This document shows, piece after piece, positions 1 to 13,466 of a stretch of DNA of 64,000 bases. Origin of the DNA: Cyanoderma ruficeps (taxonomy: Eukaryota; Chordata; Aves; Passeriformes; Timaliidae); assembly GCA_008694505.1 (NCBI GenBank), contig VZDJ01000843.1, positions 186,001 through 250,000 of the forward strand. The letters are read 5' to 3'. The notes beneath the pieces are model-generated. The model had not been told where the DNA came from and made no database searches. It saw only the letters and a program-made list of their open reading frames with translations. A program made the translations under genes and the position numbers. Position 1 is the first letter of the stretch. Every line of letters starts with the position of its first letter.

Positions 1-3000
1 TAGTGAGACTGACCTGGGAATAAAGCATGGACTTTATCAGCATGAGATTTACAGCCAGGAGTGTAAAAGTAAATACTTAAAACCCTGTAACCCTTAGCTT
101 TTCTTTGGAGAAGCGTTTTAAAAACCACGGCTTCACGGTAAGCTGGGGGTCACTGGACACATGAACAACTTCTCCATTTTCTCACCCTGGAGAAGCTTTG
201 ACTGGTGGATGCCCTTAGGCATGCTGGGCCTCCTGGAAGGAGTGGCCGTCAGAGGAGGGAAGAGAGAGTGGCTGCTGGCCAGAGTTTAAAGGAGCATGGA
301 AGGGGATATGAAGGTCTCAGAGGTGCAGCTAATCTTGGGAACGTGAAATAATTAAGAACTGTACCGAATGTGTTTTATTAAGTAAGTACATGCACATCCA
401 GGGAATTTTGCTGTCACATCTGGGAGCTCCAAAGTTGATTAGCTGCTTGTAAAAATTATTATAGAGCTATACTTTTGGAAGTTACATAATGGGCATTCTA
501 ACATAAAGCTCTTTAGGGCATAGGCTGACTAAGGAAAGCTGGAGAGATGTTTTCTTTCTGTGAGTTTCAAACAATTGGACAAGTACATCCTAGAGGATTT
601 GGTGGGGTTTTTTGTTTGTTTTCTGTGTTGAATTGTTTTTGGTTTGGGTTTTTTTTTTAATGGCTTATGGTAGAAACAAAGTGCTGATTGGAGCTGGCAC
701 TACAGATCTTATTTCTCTAAATTTATGGTGACAGCAGATCACGTGGGTCATTCTGGAGACAGAGATCCTTTGTATCATTTTAAGTACAGCTTTATTGCTC
801 TTCCACAGGCCCATCCTTGAAAATCAAAAGTTATTTTGAGATAGTTTTTGGAAAGAACTCAAGAACTGTGGGATGCTTTAGTATAACAAGTAGTGTCTAA
901 TGTTTGAGTGGTTCTTGAATGGTGATCTCTGTTTTGAAAGATCTAAATTATTGTCAGTAAGAAAAAACTGAGGCTGAAGGAGCAACTAAAGTTGTTACAA
1001 AAAATGGCAGAGCTCTTGGTAAACAGTCCTATGTGGATGAACTTACACCCTCTCTGGAATGTTGCAGCCAGCACTGGACTGTGAGTCACCATAATGCTAA
1101 ATACAAAGGATTGAGTGAGGTGCATTCTTGGGATTAGTTTTTTGCTCCTTTTGTTCCTTAGGGGAAAATAGTGTGCTTGTCACCTCAGGAAACTGGGAAG
1201 GAAGAGAGAAAAGCAGTTCGGCAACCTGAGATTTCAAAGGAAGAGGACTTTCTGTTTTTCTCCTCAGTTAATTTTTCTGGGGATGTTGGGCAGAAGAGGA
1301 GATAGGAAAAAATAAGTCTGTTCTTCTTTCCATTGGTGTGGTGATAAAGAGATAATTTGCCTTGCTTAAATTATGTTGAGAGTAAGTGTAAGGTAAGAAT
1401 GCTAAATGAGTTCACTGAAGGAGGGTAAAATTCTTTTAAGGCTGGACCTAGGACCTACCTTCCTGACTCATCATTTTGTGGTAATTTTTAAATTATTGTT
1501 TTTAATTAAAGAAAGTCTGTGATTGCAGACAATATGTTGAGAAATTAAGACAGTATTTTTTTCTAAGCTGAGTCTCTCCAAAACCCCATTTTCATACCCT
1601 GCACTACTGTTGCTTTTCTTCCTCCCTGGGAGTGGAAATAACCACAGGTTTCTCCTCTGGGAGGTAAAAGCAAGACTGACCCTGCCTGCGTGGTGTAAAT
1701 GCCAGTTCTGAGGCCATTGGTGTGGACATGTGGGTGGCCCTGAAGATACACTAGGCAAGTTCTTAAGAATCCCAAACAAGTGAGCTTTCCAATGTGCAGT
1801 TGTTTTTTGCAGTCCCCAGATTCAGGTGTTTGTCTCCTTTTGTTATTTTTAGGTCTCAGTATTTGGCTTCTGTTCTCATGTCACCTAAAATTTTTTTTTC
1901 AGTGATATTGTAAACATCTGTTTTAATTGAAGTAGAGCCATTAGTCTAGGCCTCAGTCATACTCAGAAGTGCAATTAGCACCATGGTCCATTCATCAAGT
2001 ATGAATTACCAGATTAATTTTTCAAAAGAAAATCTTCCATGATTGCATTCTTTGGTTTTTTCCTTTAATACGTTTTAAAACTGATGCTGTTCACCCGAAT
2101 TTACTTCCTCTGTGTATTTTTTAAAAAATCTTTAGTGTATTTTCTTTATGGAACATTTTTTTGCTTTGATTTAATTGAAATACATTTTTGGTTTAAGAAA
2201 TAGTTTGAAATATTCACAAGTGCCTGCAAATGTTGATTTTCAGTTTAAAAAGAAAAAAAAAGCAATTTCATTTGAAATTCTTTATAAATAATACAAGCAG
2301 ATTGAAAACATCTTCTGCAGTTTTTTCAAATTAAAATTTGTGTCTTACAAAAATTCGGTCTTCGTTTTTCTAGAATTTGAATGGCTCCATCCTGGTTAGT
2401 ATTGGCATGTTATTTGTTTAGTATTGCACAAGCATATGAAGTAACTGTCTAATGTTTAATATTACAATAATTGTCTCAGAAGCACACTCACAAAATGTCC
2501 ATTCTTTATGTCACTTTGAAAATGCGTAAGCTTTTTGTAAGCATATAACAGTTGTTTCAGACATAAAGTTTTAGGGAATTTATATGGGCATCTCCAGCAA
2601 TTTAGTGGTACCACTTTTTTAGTCATTTTGACTTTGCCTTGGGTAGTTACTTACAGGGCTGTTGAGTGTGGCATTTCAGGACTGTGCTCTAGAGATCATA
2701 CAGCTGGAAATGTCTGGGGAATATTTATCTGTCATGTCACTGCTTCTGGGATATGGCTATTCTTTTATGTTTTTCACTTCCATTTTGTCAGTGAATTCAC
2801 AGAAACTGAGTTTGATTACATTTATTTCATCACTTGGACCATAAAAATGCACCTTTTATGGGCCATAGCTGGGAGAAGGTGGCATGAAAATCATGTAGGA
2901 CAGAGAAGAAGAATGGTTGAGAGTAGCTACACATTTATATAGCAATCGCCTAAAGTAAGTATTGTGCACAAGTAGTGCTGATCTGTGCTCCTGATTAAAT

Positions 3001-3057
3001 GTAAACTTGCCAATGCCTTGGAGTTTTATCTAGAACAAATGCCTGTAACATGAGTTT

Positions 3058-3122
3058 CTTTTAACTTCTCTTAGATTTTTAAGATCTTTTAAGATCTTTT
3101 AACTTCTCTTAGATTTTTAAGC
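3058..3122. repeat. Short direct duplication
   Basis: A unit of about 23 bp (TTAACTTCTCTTAGATTTTT plus AAG) occurs twice. Two copies of AAGATCTTTT lie between them. It looks like a local slippage or duplication event in the intron. Confidence 0.75.
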
Positions 3123-5426
3123 TTTGCCTTGACTTTTGTTTCATTTTGTTTGGGTTTTTTTCCTGGTTGAAAGAAGTGCTGTGATTTCTTTCACGCTTAT
3201 TGTTCCGTGTCTGTACCTTGTTCATGTCTTCAGTATATCTACCGTGCCTTGGCGTGAAAGGTTCTCATTCACCTCAGCAGATAAGTTCCAGCCTTGTCTC
3301 TGCTTTCCCTGGACCAGCCCTGATACTGTTCTGTACAGCCGTTTATGAAAATTAACAATCCACAGCAGAACCACAGCCCTGAGATTGCTGAAATTTTATT
3401 ATTCTGTCTTCAAATGTATTTTTCACTATGAACTTACATTACCAACCTTTTCATTCCTTGACTGCAATCCTTCTTTCTGTTGAAGAAGAAAGGTTTCAGA
3501 AAATACAATGGATAGACATTTGCTGTTTTGCCCTTTCTGCACTGTTAGCTGGAGTTCTGACTTGTATTTTCCATGTTCTCCTCTACACCATCTCTCATGT
3601 TACAAAGCAACTTGGGTTTTCAAAGCCAGCATAGTGTCCTGTGTAATTTGATAACAAAAGAATTGGAAAGTTTTCAGAAAAGAGGCAACATTCTTAATAT
3701 TTAATCAGATGTTTTTATGTATACTTCCCATCATTAAACTAAGTAGTTGCAATACACAGAAAATGTCCATGTTATGGATTATTTGCAAACTATGCAAAAT
3801 GCCAGTGGGAAATAAAAAAGAATAGAGAATGTCAGAGCCTAGTACTCTCTGACCAGGTTCTTTTAGATAGTGTACATGTGGAAGGTGTGATGTCTAACAT
3901 CAGCACTATTTATGTGAACATGGTTGCTGGTACATGTGATTTCTGTTTTAGCATCATGACACAAAACACAATGAGAACACAATACGGATGCAATTCAAAC
4001 ATAGCAAAGGAGAGCAACTGCAGTGCACAGCTCAGTCGCAGCACCGGTGTGGTTCCCAGCCTCTCTCTGATGTAATCACTCTGGGCACCATCATGGGCAT
4101 CCCTGGCCTTGCCACATTTACTTGCCGGGAGTAAATGTGTGAATTGAAACTGGCTCGAGCTCATTATTTGCTTTGAAATTCTGTCAGTTGATTATGTTTT
4201 TACAGTTTTTATTTTTGGCTGAGCCATGTATAACACCACACACTGGTCTGGCTAGCTGAGGGAGACATTCACACTCTTAATGAGCTTGGAGAAAAATACG
4301 CAGCAGCTGATTTTTTCAGCTGTTGATAGTTGTTTATCTAAATCAAAACCGACCCTCAGGTCCTCCTAGTATTGAGATCAAGTCAGCATTTTTGCAACAG
4401 CTGTGCTGTCCCGCCCAGCTACATTCTTCCTCAGCTTCATGGACACATGATCCTGACCCATCTCTGATTCTTCTTTCATGGTAGGGCTTTACTGATCAGC
4501 CACAGAGAACACTCAGAACAAATAAACTGTTTTTTTGGTGTTTGGCGGCTTTGTATTGGTATATAGTTTGGTGTGATTTTATGGCTCCCTGGTTATGTCA
4601 GAGGTTACCCTTCTGGACATCAGTTCCCAAACTGGTGTGCAGCAATACTGTAGCTGAGGGATACAGGAAACAAGAGAAAAAAGGTAAGATTAGTACTTGA
4701 ATTTTACAGGGAGTTGCGTGCATATGTCCTTTTTGTAATTTCTCTGTTGAAAATAGCAAAGAAGTGCAGTGAGTACAACTGGTTTTAGCAATATGGTTTA
4801 ATTAGTCTGGTTCCAGGCTGAGGGAATGAAAAATGAGGATCAGATTTAGTGGTGAGGATCACGTTTCACAATGGCTGAGAAAAATGTGAAATGTAATAGT
4901 AATAGTAATTTTAGTGCTTTTCAGGGCTTAACCTAGTAATTTTTCAGCACCCTCCTTCACTATCCTTTGTGTCTTTCTCTTGGTTTATTCTTGGCCTCAG
5001 AACACTTCTAGCAGTGTGTACAAAAGTACAGGAGTCACCTGCTTCCTTGTCATTCAGTCCGTCTTACTATCCCATCATCTTCTGTATTTATTTCCCACAA
5101 AATTCTTTGGAAACCCTACTGCCCACAAATGTTGTTCCTAATCCCATAATATATTTCACAGCACCAAAAGCAGTCTTCAAAGCACTTTGCAAAACAGGCA
5201 TCACATATCATGTCTGCAGCATTGTATGAAATGCTTGTAGAAGCAGGCGGATAATGAGGAAGAAACTGCATTAATAAAGGAGGCTTGATCAGCAGTCAGG
5301 AAATTGTGTTTTCTAAACTTATTTTACATTTTTATAACTATAGTAACTTCCAAAACTAAGCTGTACATTGGTTTGTGTTTTAACAAAAGTATACTATGCA
5401 CTTATTATTTTATATTAATATGTTAT

Positions 5427-5457
5427 AATAATAATAATAATANATAATAATAATAAA
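5427..5457. repeat. (AAT)n microsatellite with an N
   Basis: About ten AAT/ATA units, interrupted by an ambiguous base at 5443. Its length is probably not exactly resolved in the assembly. Confidence 0.9.
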
Positions 5458-7410
5458 TATTTGTTATTGTATATTTAATATATTAAAACCACACAGGATA
5501 ACACTGGGTATTGCATGTGGTGTGTATATGTTTCAGTAAGCAACCTGCTGTTGTTACTGCAATAAAAGCTCAAGGAAATTGTAGCTTCTAAATTAAGATT
5601 GGGAATTAACTTTTTATTTATACTATTCATCTAATGTATTTTCTTACTTTCTTGGATGACGGTAGAGAAGGAAATTGGTTGGCTAGTCTGATCCTTCTTA
5701 TCTTTGTTCTCACATGTTGACCCTGCATGTCCTGTTTGGGTGCCTCAGCATCACAACAGTGGTTTCTTTCTTGATGGAATTCAAGTAGATGTATTGGATC
5801 AGTATAAAGTTTATAAACAACACAGGCTTTGTCAGTTGATTGTTTTCTCTGTATGAAGTAGGTCTCTGTGCAGTCTGTTGCTTAAATGTTCAGACCAATG
5901 TCTTGTACAAGCAGAAATCTTTGTGCTATCTGCATTAATTTTGCATGCTGCCGAGTTTTTGATCTGTTTTATAATCTTGTGTCATTAAGAGGCAGCCCAC
6001 CTTGAACTATAAATGGATGGCATGAATAGTAGTTATAGTGACTCTGCCTTATCTGTCATTGTTTGCTGAAGAGAGAAAAAAACCAGTGTGCCGTGTGGCT
6101 ACCCCTGTTCTCTCTCAGTTGTCACAGTCCTGTAGTGGTTCAGTGCTGCAGTTACAGTTGTGGTTGACCTACTGGTTGAGATTTTTAAATGGTGTCTTTC
6201 CCACTTTAATAGTTTGGATTATCAAACTTGACTTCTGAACTTTATTTTTTCCCCCACCCAGAATACTTCTGCATGGACTATAGCTTTTTGCTCAAGTGTT
6301 TCCTTTTCTGAGTTACTGCAACAGCAAAGATGATGTTCCAGTTCCCACCTGCCTTGATAAACAAGCATGCAAGGGAAGTGTGATCTGTGGGAACACTCAC
6401 ACCTTAAGGGAAAATACAGCAATGGTTTGTAACACCTTTCTAATGAATTGAAAAGGAGAGCTTGCCTCTGCCTCAAATACACAGTTATACTGGCTGTGAT
6501 AACCTTATGTATTGCAGTAGTAGCTGCAGGCTTCACTTGCACATCAAACTAGGGTATCACAAGCAGCCCTCCTCTGTTATGATAGCTTTTCTTTGCCTAG
6601 TCTGCCCTTGCAGTAAATTTCTTTTCTTTTCTTTTTTTTTTTTAAGCACGTGGAAACTGAAACAGTCCAATTAATGAAAGGGTAATTTTGGTTAGTAAAA
6701 GATGTAACAAGCTTTCCTTGTCATTAATAAAGCCATCCTTTTGTTACTTGAAGAAGAGATGCTATATGGAACACAGAGGTGGATGTAACTTACATATTGG
6801 ATAGGCATGTTTGGCAGGGGCTGCCAGGCCAGGCAGCATGGTTGCTGTAAAACCAGGCATAATTCATGTGCTTGTATTGTGCTAGGGGTCATGAAGAACA
6901 GGTGAGATGACTGCAGAAGGTGAAGAGGACAAAGACAAATCTATTGCAAGTCTGCCTCATTAGTTCCACTGTTCATAGAGCAAGTTCCTTTTCAATGAGA
7001 TTTTCAAAATTACTTTTATTGGCCTTTTTATATTACAAGGCCATGTGTATGGGCATTATTAGTCTTGTATTTAATTAATACTACAACTGGGGATCATTTA
7101 ATTACAGTTTATGAAAAAGAATATTTGACTATGTAGCATTGTTTTATTCAGTTTGGAGAATTGTAGCTGTTTTTCACGTGCTATTTGAAAGCTGTGGTGA
7201 AGGATGCATATTCTGATGCAGCAATTCTTCACTGTTATGGGAATAAGGTGGCTTAAATATTCACTAGCTTTCCTGAAAATTGGAAGCAAGTTATGAACAA
7301 CAGATTGGTACAATTGCTCTGGTTCTTTTTTCTCCACACTGTAAAATCAGTACATAGTTTCCTGTGGTAGGAAGGAGGGCCTTCTGCTGAAGGCCAAATA
7401 TACTTAAAGG

Positions 7411-7749
7411 TGTGACTGATAAAGCTGGTTTATAGCTGCACAGATAATTTGGCTTAACAGACACCAGCTCAACCAGCCTAGCTCGAAGTAAACAAGTCCC
7501 TGGACATGACAACCATAGGTCATATTCAAACCCAGACAGAGGACCTCAGCCAACCCCTTTGAAGCACAGATGCACCCATATCATTGACCAGTGAGCTAGG
7601 CAGAGCTGAGACCCTTGACCAAATCATGTCTGTGAGCGTGGGGAACTTGAAAGCCCTATAAAAGGAGCTGCCGGACAGTAAATGTGGGTTGTTGCTGTAT
7701 GAACTCAGTGTGTTGATGTCGCGTCTCTGTCTCCAGCTCCTGGGCGACA
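7411..7749 (+). mobile_element. Solo retroviral LTR, + strand
   Basis: The element begins TGTGACTGATAAAGC and ends GGGCGACA, the TG...CA ends typical of LTRs. It carries a clear TATA box (CCTATAAAAGG, about 7658-7668) some 80 bp before the 3' end, followed by an AGTAAA-type poly(A) signal near 7679. The flanking pentamers AAAGG (7406-7410) and AAAGT (7750-7754) match at 4 of 5 positions, consistent with a diverged target-site duplication. No internal retroviral genes are attached. The family assignment is not certain. Confidence 0.6.
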
Positions 7750-9351
7750 AAAGTTATTCAGGATGTTTCTGGGTTTATTAAGAGGTTTCAGTGTACGTAT
7801 TTTATAGGAGCTCTGTAGGATATGCCCATAGCAAGCCTGAGTTACGGGGTTTTTACATGAAAAGTGAGGCTGTCTTGAGAATCTTGAATGTTCTGCAACT
7901 TATAATTGTGCGTGTGTATATTTGTGCTGAAACAAATAACTACATGTATGTAAGATACTTTTGTAGTGATGTAGTAAAGATCCTGTTGACTGAACTCACA
8001 AATTAGGATGCCCAGGAAAATTACTAGTTACACAGCATTTTAAAAGGCAGAATTCACCTCCAAATAGATTTTTGAAACTATCTTTCATGTCTTGAAGGCA
8101 AATTTTTTTTCATTGGCAATAGGAATACTATATGTGAATAAGCCAAATGATCTGGTCAGACAGCTGTTTTCACACATCAGTATGGGAAAACAGCTATGAT
8201 TTTGCTGGCTTCCAGTATTACAAAGGTAGCATTTGTATCAAAATAGGACTCACTAGCTGACTCATTGTAAATTAAACGAGAAAAATTACTTTTACATGAT
8301 CTGCTGAATAGAATATCAGATTGAGGGACTGAAAGTGGGTGGAGGATTAGAAACAGTTTGTATTTCCGCCTGAATCTTGGCAGCAGAGCAGTGTTTGCTG
8401 TGTTGCTTGGTCTGGTGTGAAAGGTCACTTCTGTTTTCATACCCAGTATAACTTGAAGCTGTTTCTTGATTACTACAAAGAAAGACTTCAGGGCTAGTAG
8501 CTAGTTCTCCTGGACTTTCCAGTTCCAGTTGTTCAATACTTAATGTTGAATTCTGGCTGATGCCTTTAGTGAAACAATGAATGAGATATTTGAGGACAAA
8601 AAGAGAGTGGGAACAATTAAAATTCTTTTGAGAACTGTTCTTGGTTTCTAAGTTGTTTAGCTAACCTAATTGCAATGTTGTGAGTTATCCTGGCCTGATA
8701 TATATTTCCACATGGCTATCGTGCTAGCTAAGTATAGAAAGTATCTTTTATCAAAAAGATCTGCTGCAGAAAGGAAAACAGTTTGTGTTCTTCATGTGTG
8801 GGTTAGTAGACAAGAATCATTGAAACTCGCTGGCATGGGGCTGAGGAGAACAACAGCTGCAGAAGAGTAGCTCACAATGGAGTAAGCATTAGCTGCAAAA
8901 TAAAACCAAATCCTTTGCATGTTACCCACTTTCACCAAGCTGATAACCTCTATATGTCAAAAGGCATCAAATCATGGTACACCTCATTCTAGAATGAAAA
9001 TCTTAACATTTAATGTTAAATTTTATAGCACAAGACTCAGGTTATGTCTTAATGAACTAACTTTACAACTAATTTACATGTTTCTAGCTGGATTATTCCT
9101 CACTGTATTTTTTCTTATAAAGGATATGGTGAAGGAATATGTGTGCTGCCTAGAAAGAAAAATTCCAGGTTAAAATTATTAATTAAATTTTTAGTTACAT
9201 GTGGGTTTCTTTTAGACTTTGTTCTACTGAAGTTCCTATTAACTACTACAGAAATTGAGCATTACTACAGCAGCTGTATAACACTATCTCTTCTCAAGTG
9301 CCAAATGGCTTGTGAATTGGTTAATTTTTTTCTTTCTTTTTTGTCTTCCAG

Positions 9352-9465
9352 CTTCATTTAACAGCCCTGGCTTCATTAAAGGCAGACATTGTGGAGCTTA
9401 ATAAGCGTCTACAACAAACAGAAAAGGAGCGTGACCTGTTGGAAAAAAAATTGGCAAAAGCACAG
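9352..9465 (+). CDS. MCC: MCC coding exon 1 of window (114 nt)
   Basis: The acceptor is a long T/C tract ending TCTTCCAG; the donor is CAG|GTGAGC. The exon encodes 38 codons in phase 0-0, starting LHLTALASLK and ending EKKLAKAQ. This is the amphipathic start of the MCC coiled coil, rich in L, K and E with heptad spacing (IVELNKRLQQTEKERDLL). In human MCC the segment begins near residue 20 of the short isoform. The preceding exon, which would carry the initiator Met, is not in the window. Confidence 0.97.
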
Positions 9466-10179
9466 GTGAGCAATAGTAGTTCAAGATTCTGAAGATCGTC
9501 CTTGGTTTTGTGCAATCCTTGTTCCTCAGAGAGAGGATAAAATACTGAACAATGTCACAAGTCAAAAGAATTTTGAGACTGCAAGACACATGGTTGCTGT
9601 GGGATATACCTTTTATGTGTTGAAAACATTCTTCTGAAACAAAAACCTAAAAATAATTAGATATATTTTGGTTTGAAGTCAATGTAAGCAACAAGTGCTT
9701 CGAGTTATTGCAGAATATAAGAATTACAGCTTGCTCTCAGTGGATTAGGTAACTGGTTGCAGAGCCTTTCACTCCTGGGTCACATTTAAACACAGCGCAA
9801 ATTAACTCTGATCAAAAGTTATTGCCAATTTTCAGTGCTTTGATGTTATGTGAGAAGTTACCTGTGATCTCAGTCTAGCTTCTGGTAACCCATCTGGAGT
9901 TGTGGATCTGTGGAAAACACAGCCAGTGGAAAGCCAAGGGGTTAAATAAGAGTAAGGTTGGAACTCTGATGCTTTCTTAGCTCTTACATAGAGGCAAATG
10001 CAAGCAAGGAACATCTAACTTTTTAAATTTCTCTCTTCTGTAAAAAAATCTTTGGTTTCAGATGCTGCCATTGTTTTGAATAACTTTTATAAATAGTTAC
10101 ATTTCAAAACGAATTCAGAATGCTTGGCTAGAGACAAAGGATTTTGTCCTGTAAAGTATGGCACCTTATTTGTTGCTCA

Positions 10180-10300
10180 GAGATGTTGTAGAATCTCCAC
10201 CCTTGGAAGTACTCAGAGCACCTGCTCTTGGGTTGGGTGACAGACTGAATGAGGTAGTTCCAGTGGTCCCTGTCATCCTTAGCCATTCTGTGATTTTTCA
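10180..10300 (+). mobile_element. CR1 LINE 3' fragment, + strand
   Basis: The sequence follows the usual order of an avian CR1 3' untranslated end: a degraded CTCCACCCTTGGAAGTACTC motif, a GTTCCAGTGGTCCCTGTCATCC motif with mismatches, then AGCCATTCTGTGATTTTT at the 3' terminus. The ATTCTGTG unit is the CR1 terminal repeat and gives the + orientation. It is heavily 5'-truncated. Confidence 0.8.
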
Positions 10301-11087
10301 GACCTAAAGTTCTCAGTATTTAGTGAATTTTGATGAGACATTTCATCTGTGTTACTTAAATTCAAGCCAAATATAGAAGTGTTTAAGCAGTCTCGATTTT
10401 CAGGCTTTTATTTCAGTCCTTCCTTATTTTGGCCTTTGCCTACATTCCCTAATGTTTTTTTCAGCTGCCTTTAAGATTTATGGACTTGTAAGTGATACTG
10501 TTATTGCAGACCATCAATGTAACATCCAGAAATAAAATCACTTTCATGTTTTCATTCCCCTCAATATGTGAGCCAGAGCCAGAGCCACTCTGGGAGTTAA
10601 CATGGTTTATCAACTATAATCCTGAGAGCCTTTTCTAATTTCTGTGGCATTCTTGGGATAGAGTCCTCTTTCTGGCTTATAGTTTGATATAAGGCTGCAT
10701 TTGACTCTCAGACGGGTTCAGTGTATCCAAATGATCATTCTGCATGATTGCACTGACTTTATTTTTGTTATTTATAATCCTGGAGGGTCTGGTACTAACC
10801 ACAGGTTTTTGTTAGTGGTGTTTTGTTTTTTTTTTATTTCTGGGTCTATATTTAAAGAAAACATGTGAATTATCTCTCAGCCAGTGAAGAGTGCTGTAGG
10901 TGCTCCCATACAATACCAAATATGCATTGATGACAGCTGGGATTAAGGATCAGTCCTTAATACCAATTAACATGTGCTTTGTTAGCACAAGATTTTTTGG
11001 TGTTGTCTTCGATGAGTTACCAATTATGCATGTGTGCATAGTGCTGGGTTTGTAATGCTGAGGATTTTTACTTGATACTATTATAAA

Positions 11088-11770
11088 TGTGGTGAGCCGA
11101 ATCAGAATTAAAAAGAGGCAAAATTTATTTTCTAGTTAATGCAATTGGAATACAGAAAAGAAACAAAACCACAACAAACAGCCAAATTACAACGAAACAG
11201 CCAAAAATCCAAGCCACAACAAAGATAAGATTCGATTGAATTTGGGTAGCGAACACTAGACCGGCCCGCGCCGTGTCTCTCTGTCATTCGCTCCAACGTC
11301 CTGCTTTTTGGGTCCAGTTTTTATACTTTTTATTTTCCTCCAGGCGAGGTTTTCCTTTGTCTGCAGCCCGATTATGATATTCATGAGTCCTTTCTTTGAG
11401 ATTTAATTTTTCCTGAGTGGAATCTGAATGCGGTCCAGGGATTAACTTTAAAACATTTTCAATTGCAGAGTGGGGTCCCTTCGTCAGACGGCCTGGTGTT
11501 TATTTGGGGAATCGGGGCTCTCTGAGGGTGATGGCTCGACTGTCTGTTGCTGATGGTTTTGGTTTGTCTGGGGTTTATGGCTCAGCTAGCTTTGAGCTGA
11601 TGGTTCCATTTGTCCAAAGCTTATGGCTCAGCTAGCCTTGGCATCGGGGGCCCCAGTGTGATCCTGCTTTCATTTGTAGATGGGGATGGCATTCCTCAGT
11701 CTCTTTTCCTCCGGTGACTCTGTCAGCGTTTTTCTGCTACCTGTAAATCTTTAATTTCTCATGCCCAGAT
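11088..11770 (-). mobile_element. Probable ERV LTR, - strand
   Basis: Read on the minus strand, this stretch has a TATA box (TATAAAAA, about 11317-11325) followed about 190 bp later by an AATAAA poly(A) signal (about 11123-11131), which is the LTR layout. Base composition differs from the surrounding intron, with CpG-containing words such as GACCGGCCCGCGCCG near 11260. TTATGGCTCAGCTAGC is repeated at about 11576 and 11624. The left end is placed at TGTGGTGAGCC. The right end and target-site duplication could not be fixed. Confidence 0.6.
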
Positions 11771-13393
11771 TAATATACAGTGCCTATTTACAACAATACT
11801 GAGCCATGCAAACACAAACATAGTGATCACTGCCTCCTGACCTGTGAAGAGCACACAACTGGAATATCTGAAAGGCAGGTTGATAGCTAGATTTCCGATT
11901 AAAAAAATAAGTATTTTTAATGAACAGTTTTATAGTAAGGTTTAATGATTTATCTCTTTGCAGTTTATTTTTTTCTAAAGCCCTCAAGAGGATAGAATTT
12001 AGTATGTATTAAATAAAATACAAATCTTTCTTAAGGAGTTCAAATCATTAAACAAACACAACTTGTATAGTCAGTGTGTTGGTAGTGTTTAAGTACTGAG
12101 ATGTACACTGCTGATACCACTGCACCTTGTTTTCTTTTTCTAACTGCATCACTTCCAAGTAAATGTGCCACTTAGCATATTTTTTTTTAACTTCTCACTC
12201 CACAGAGTTTCATTCATTATTCTTTCCTCTACAGCCTCTGCCTAATGTGAATCAGAGGTTTGGAAGGCATGAGTAAATAGGAGGTGTTTGAGGTTCTGCA
12301 TAACCATACTCAGATGCTAGTGGGTCAGTATTAAATCTCTATTCTGCATCTGGATTGTGCTTACAATGGCAGCACATGTTTCATTTTAGCTGGCATGTTA
12401 AGTGCTCTCGGGAACAAATAGCTCTTAAAACACATTTTTACTAATACCTTTCCCATCATTTCGTGAGGCATGTGAAGCATTTGGAAGAAAGGATTAGTGA
12501 TCTGCAGAGTGGAGGTGATTTGAGGAACTGCAACTCAAGTAATAGATGACAAATGGTGAAGAAAGCTAGTTGGACAGCTTGGGCTTAAGATTTTGTGAAG
12601 TGATGTAATTGATTAGTGGTTGTAGCATACGCACTTCCAAATCTGCAGCCTGTGGAGACCAGATATAGCATTTCTTTACATGCTTCTATTATTTCACTAA
12701 CACAGCAGATCTCTTTGTCTCTGCGTTTTTATCACTGTACAATTTGGCAGTAAAATGATCTCTTGAATGAAATTTGCTGTAAAACCCTGGTCAACCACAA
12801 CTAATGTCTTCTTCTAAAAATCTTTCTGTGATTGCTTTCTACTGGCTCTGTGTGGAACGCTATCCTGGCTTTGACAGTGATAAACAGTGGGAGTCTGAAA
12901 GGAGAGCATAAGAAATGCACATAGAGAATTGTTCTCCTTCATATCTCCCACGTTTCTGCCAACATCTGTGAGCAGGAGGCCATGTCACATTTTATAGTCC
13001 TCTATAGTCCTATTCTCTGTGGATTTATATAATCTTCTTTCTAATCCATCTACATTCTCGGCATTTCCAACATACTGTGACATTGAGTTCTGCAATTCTG
13101 TGATTGAGCATGTGATTTAATAACTTGCTGAATGTTTTAGCAAGTACAAGAAGAATAGATAATTCACTTGCTATATTTTTCTTACAATTTCATCTCCTTT
13201 GACAAGGTTTTCCTGCTGTCTCATTCTTTGTGCTTAGTCATTGTTATTTTGGATTTTTAAAAAAGCTCTAGACAAAGAATGTGCTCTATTGTTCTGGATC
13301 CTGTGTCACAGAGGTAAGTCTCATTACTGCAGTAATAATTCTTTGCCATCCTCTTGATTATTCAGAATATAGGGAGGAGCAGCAGAATTTCAG

Positions 13394-13466
13394 TATAAGA
13401 ACAAAACCAACACTCTGTGGACATATAAGAACAGAAACAGCATTCTCCGTAGACATGTAAGAACAC
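13394..13466. repeat. Imperfect 30-32 bp tandem repeat, 2.3 copies
   Basis: Units start TATAAGAACA at 13394 and 13424, with a partial third (TGTAAGAACA) at about 13456. Each unit carries a diverged copy of ACACTCTGTGGACAT. Confidence 0.75.

Larger units (their letters stand above)
1..9351 (+). other. MCC: Upstream MCC intron, 3' part
   Basis: Intron sequence ending in the acceptor TCTTCCAG before the exon at 9352. No convincing exon was found on either strand. A search by eye for the short-isoform N-terminal exon known from mammals found nothing. It holds a tandem duplication near 3058-3121, an (AAT)n microsatellite around 5427-5456 with an N inside, and a solo LTR at 7411-7749. The rest is unremarkable AT-rich sequence. 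Confidence 0.8.
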
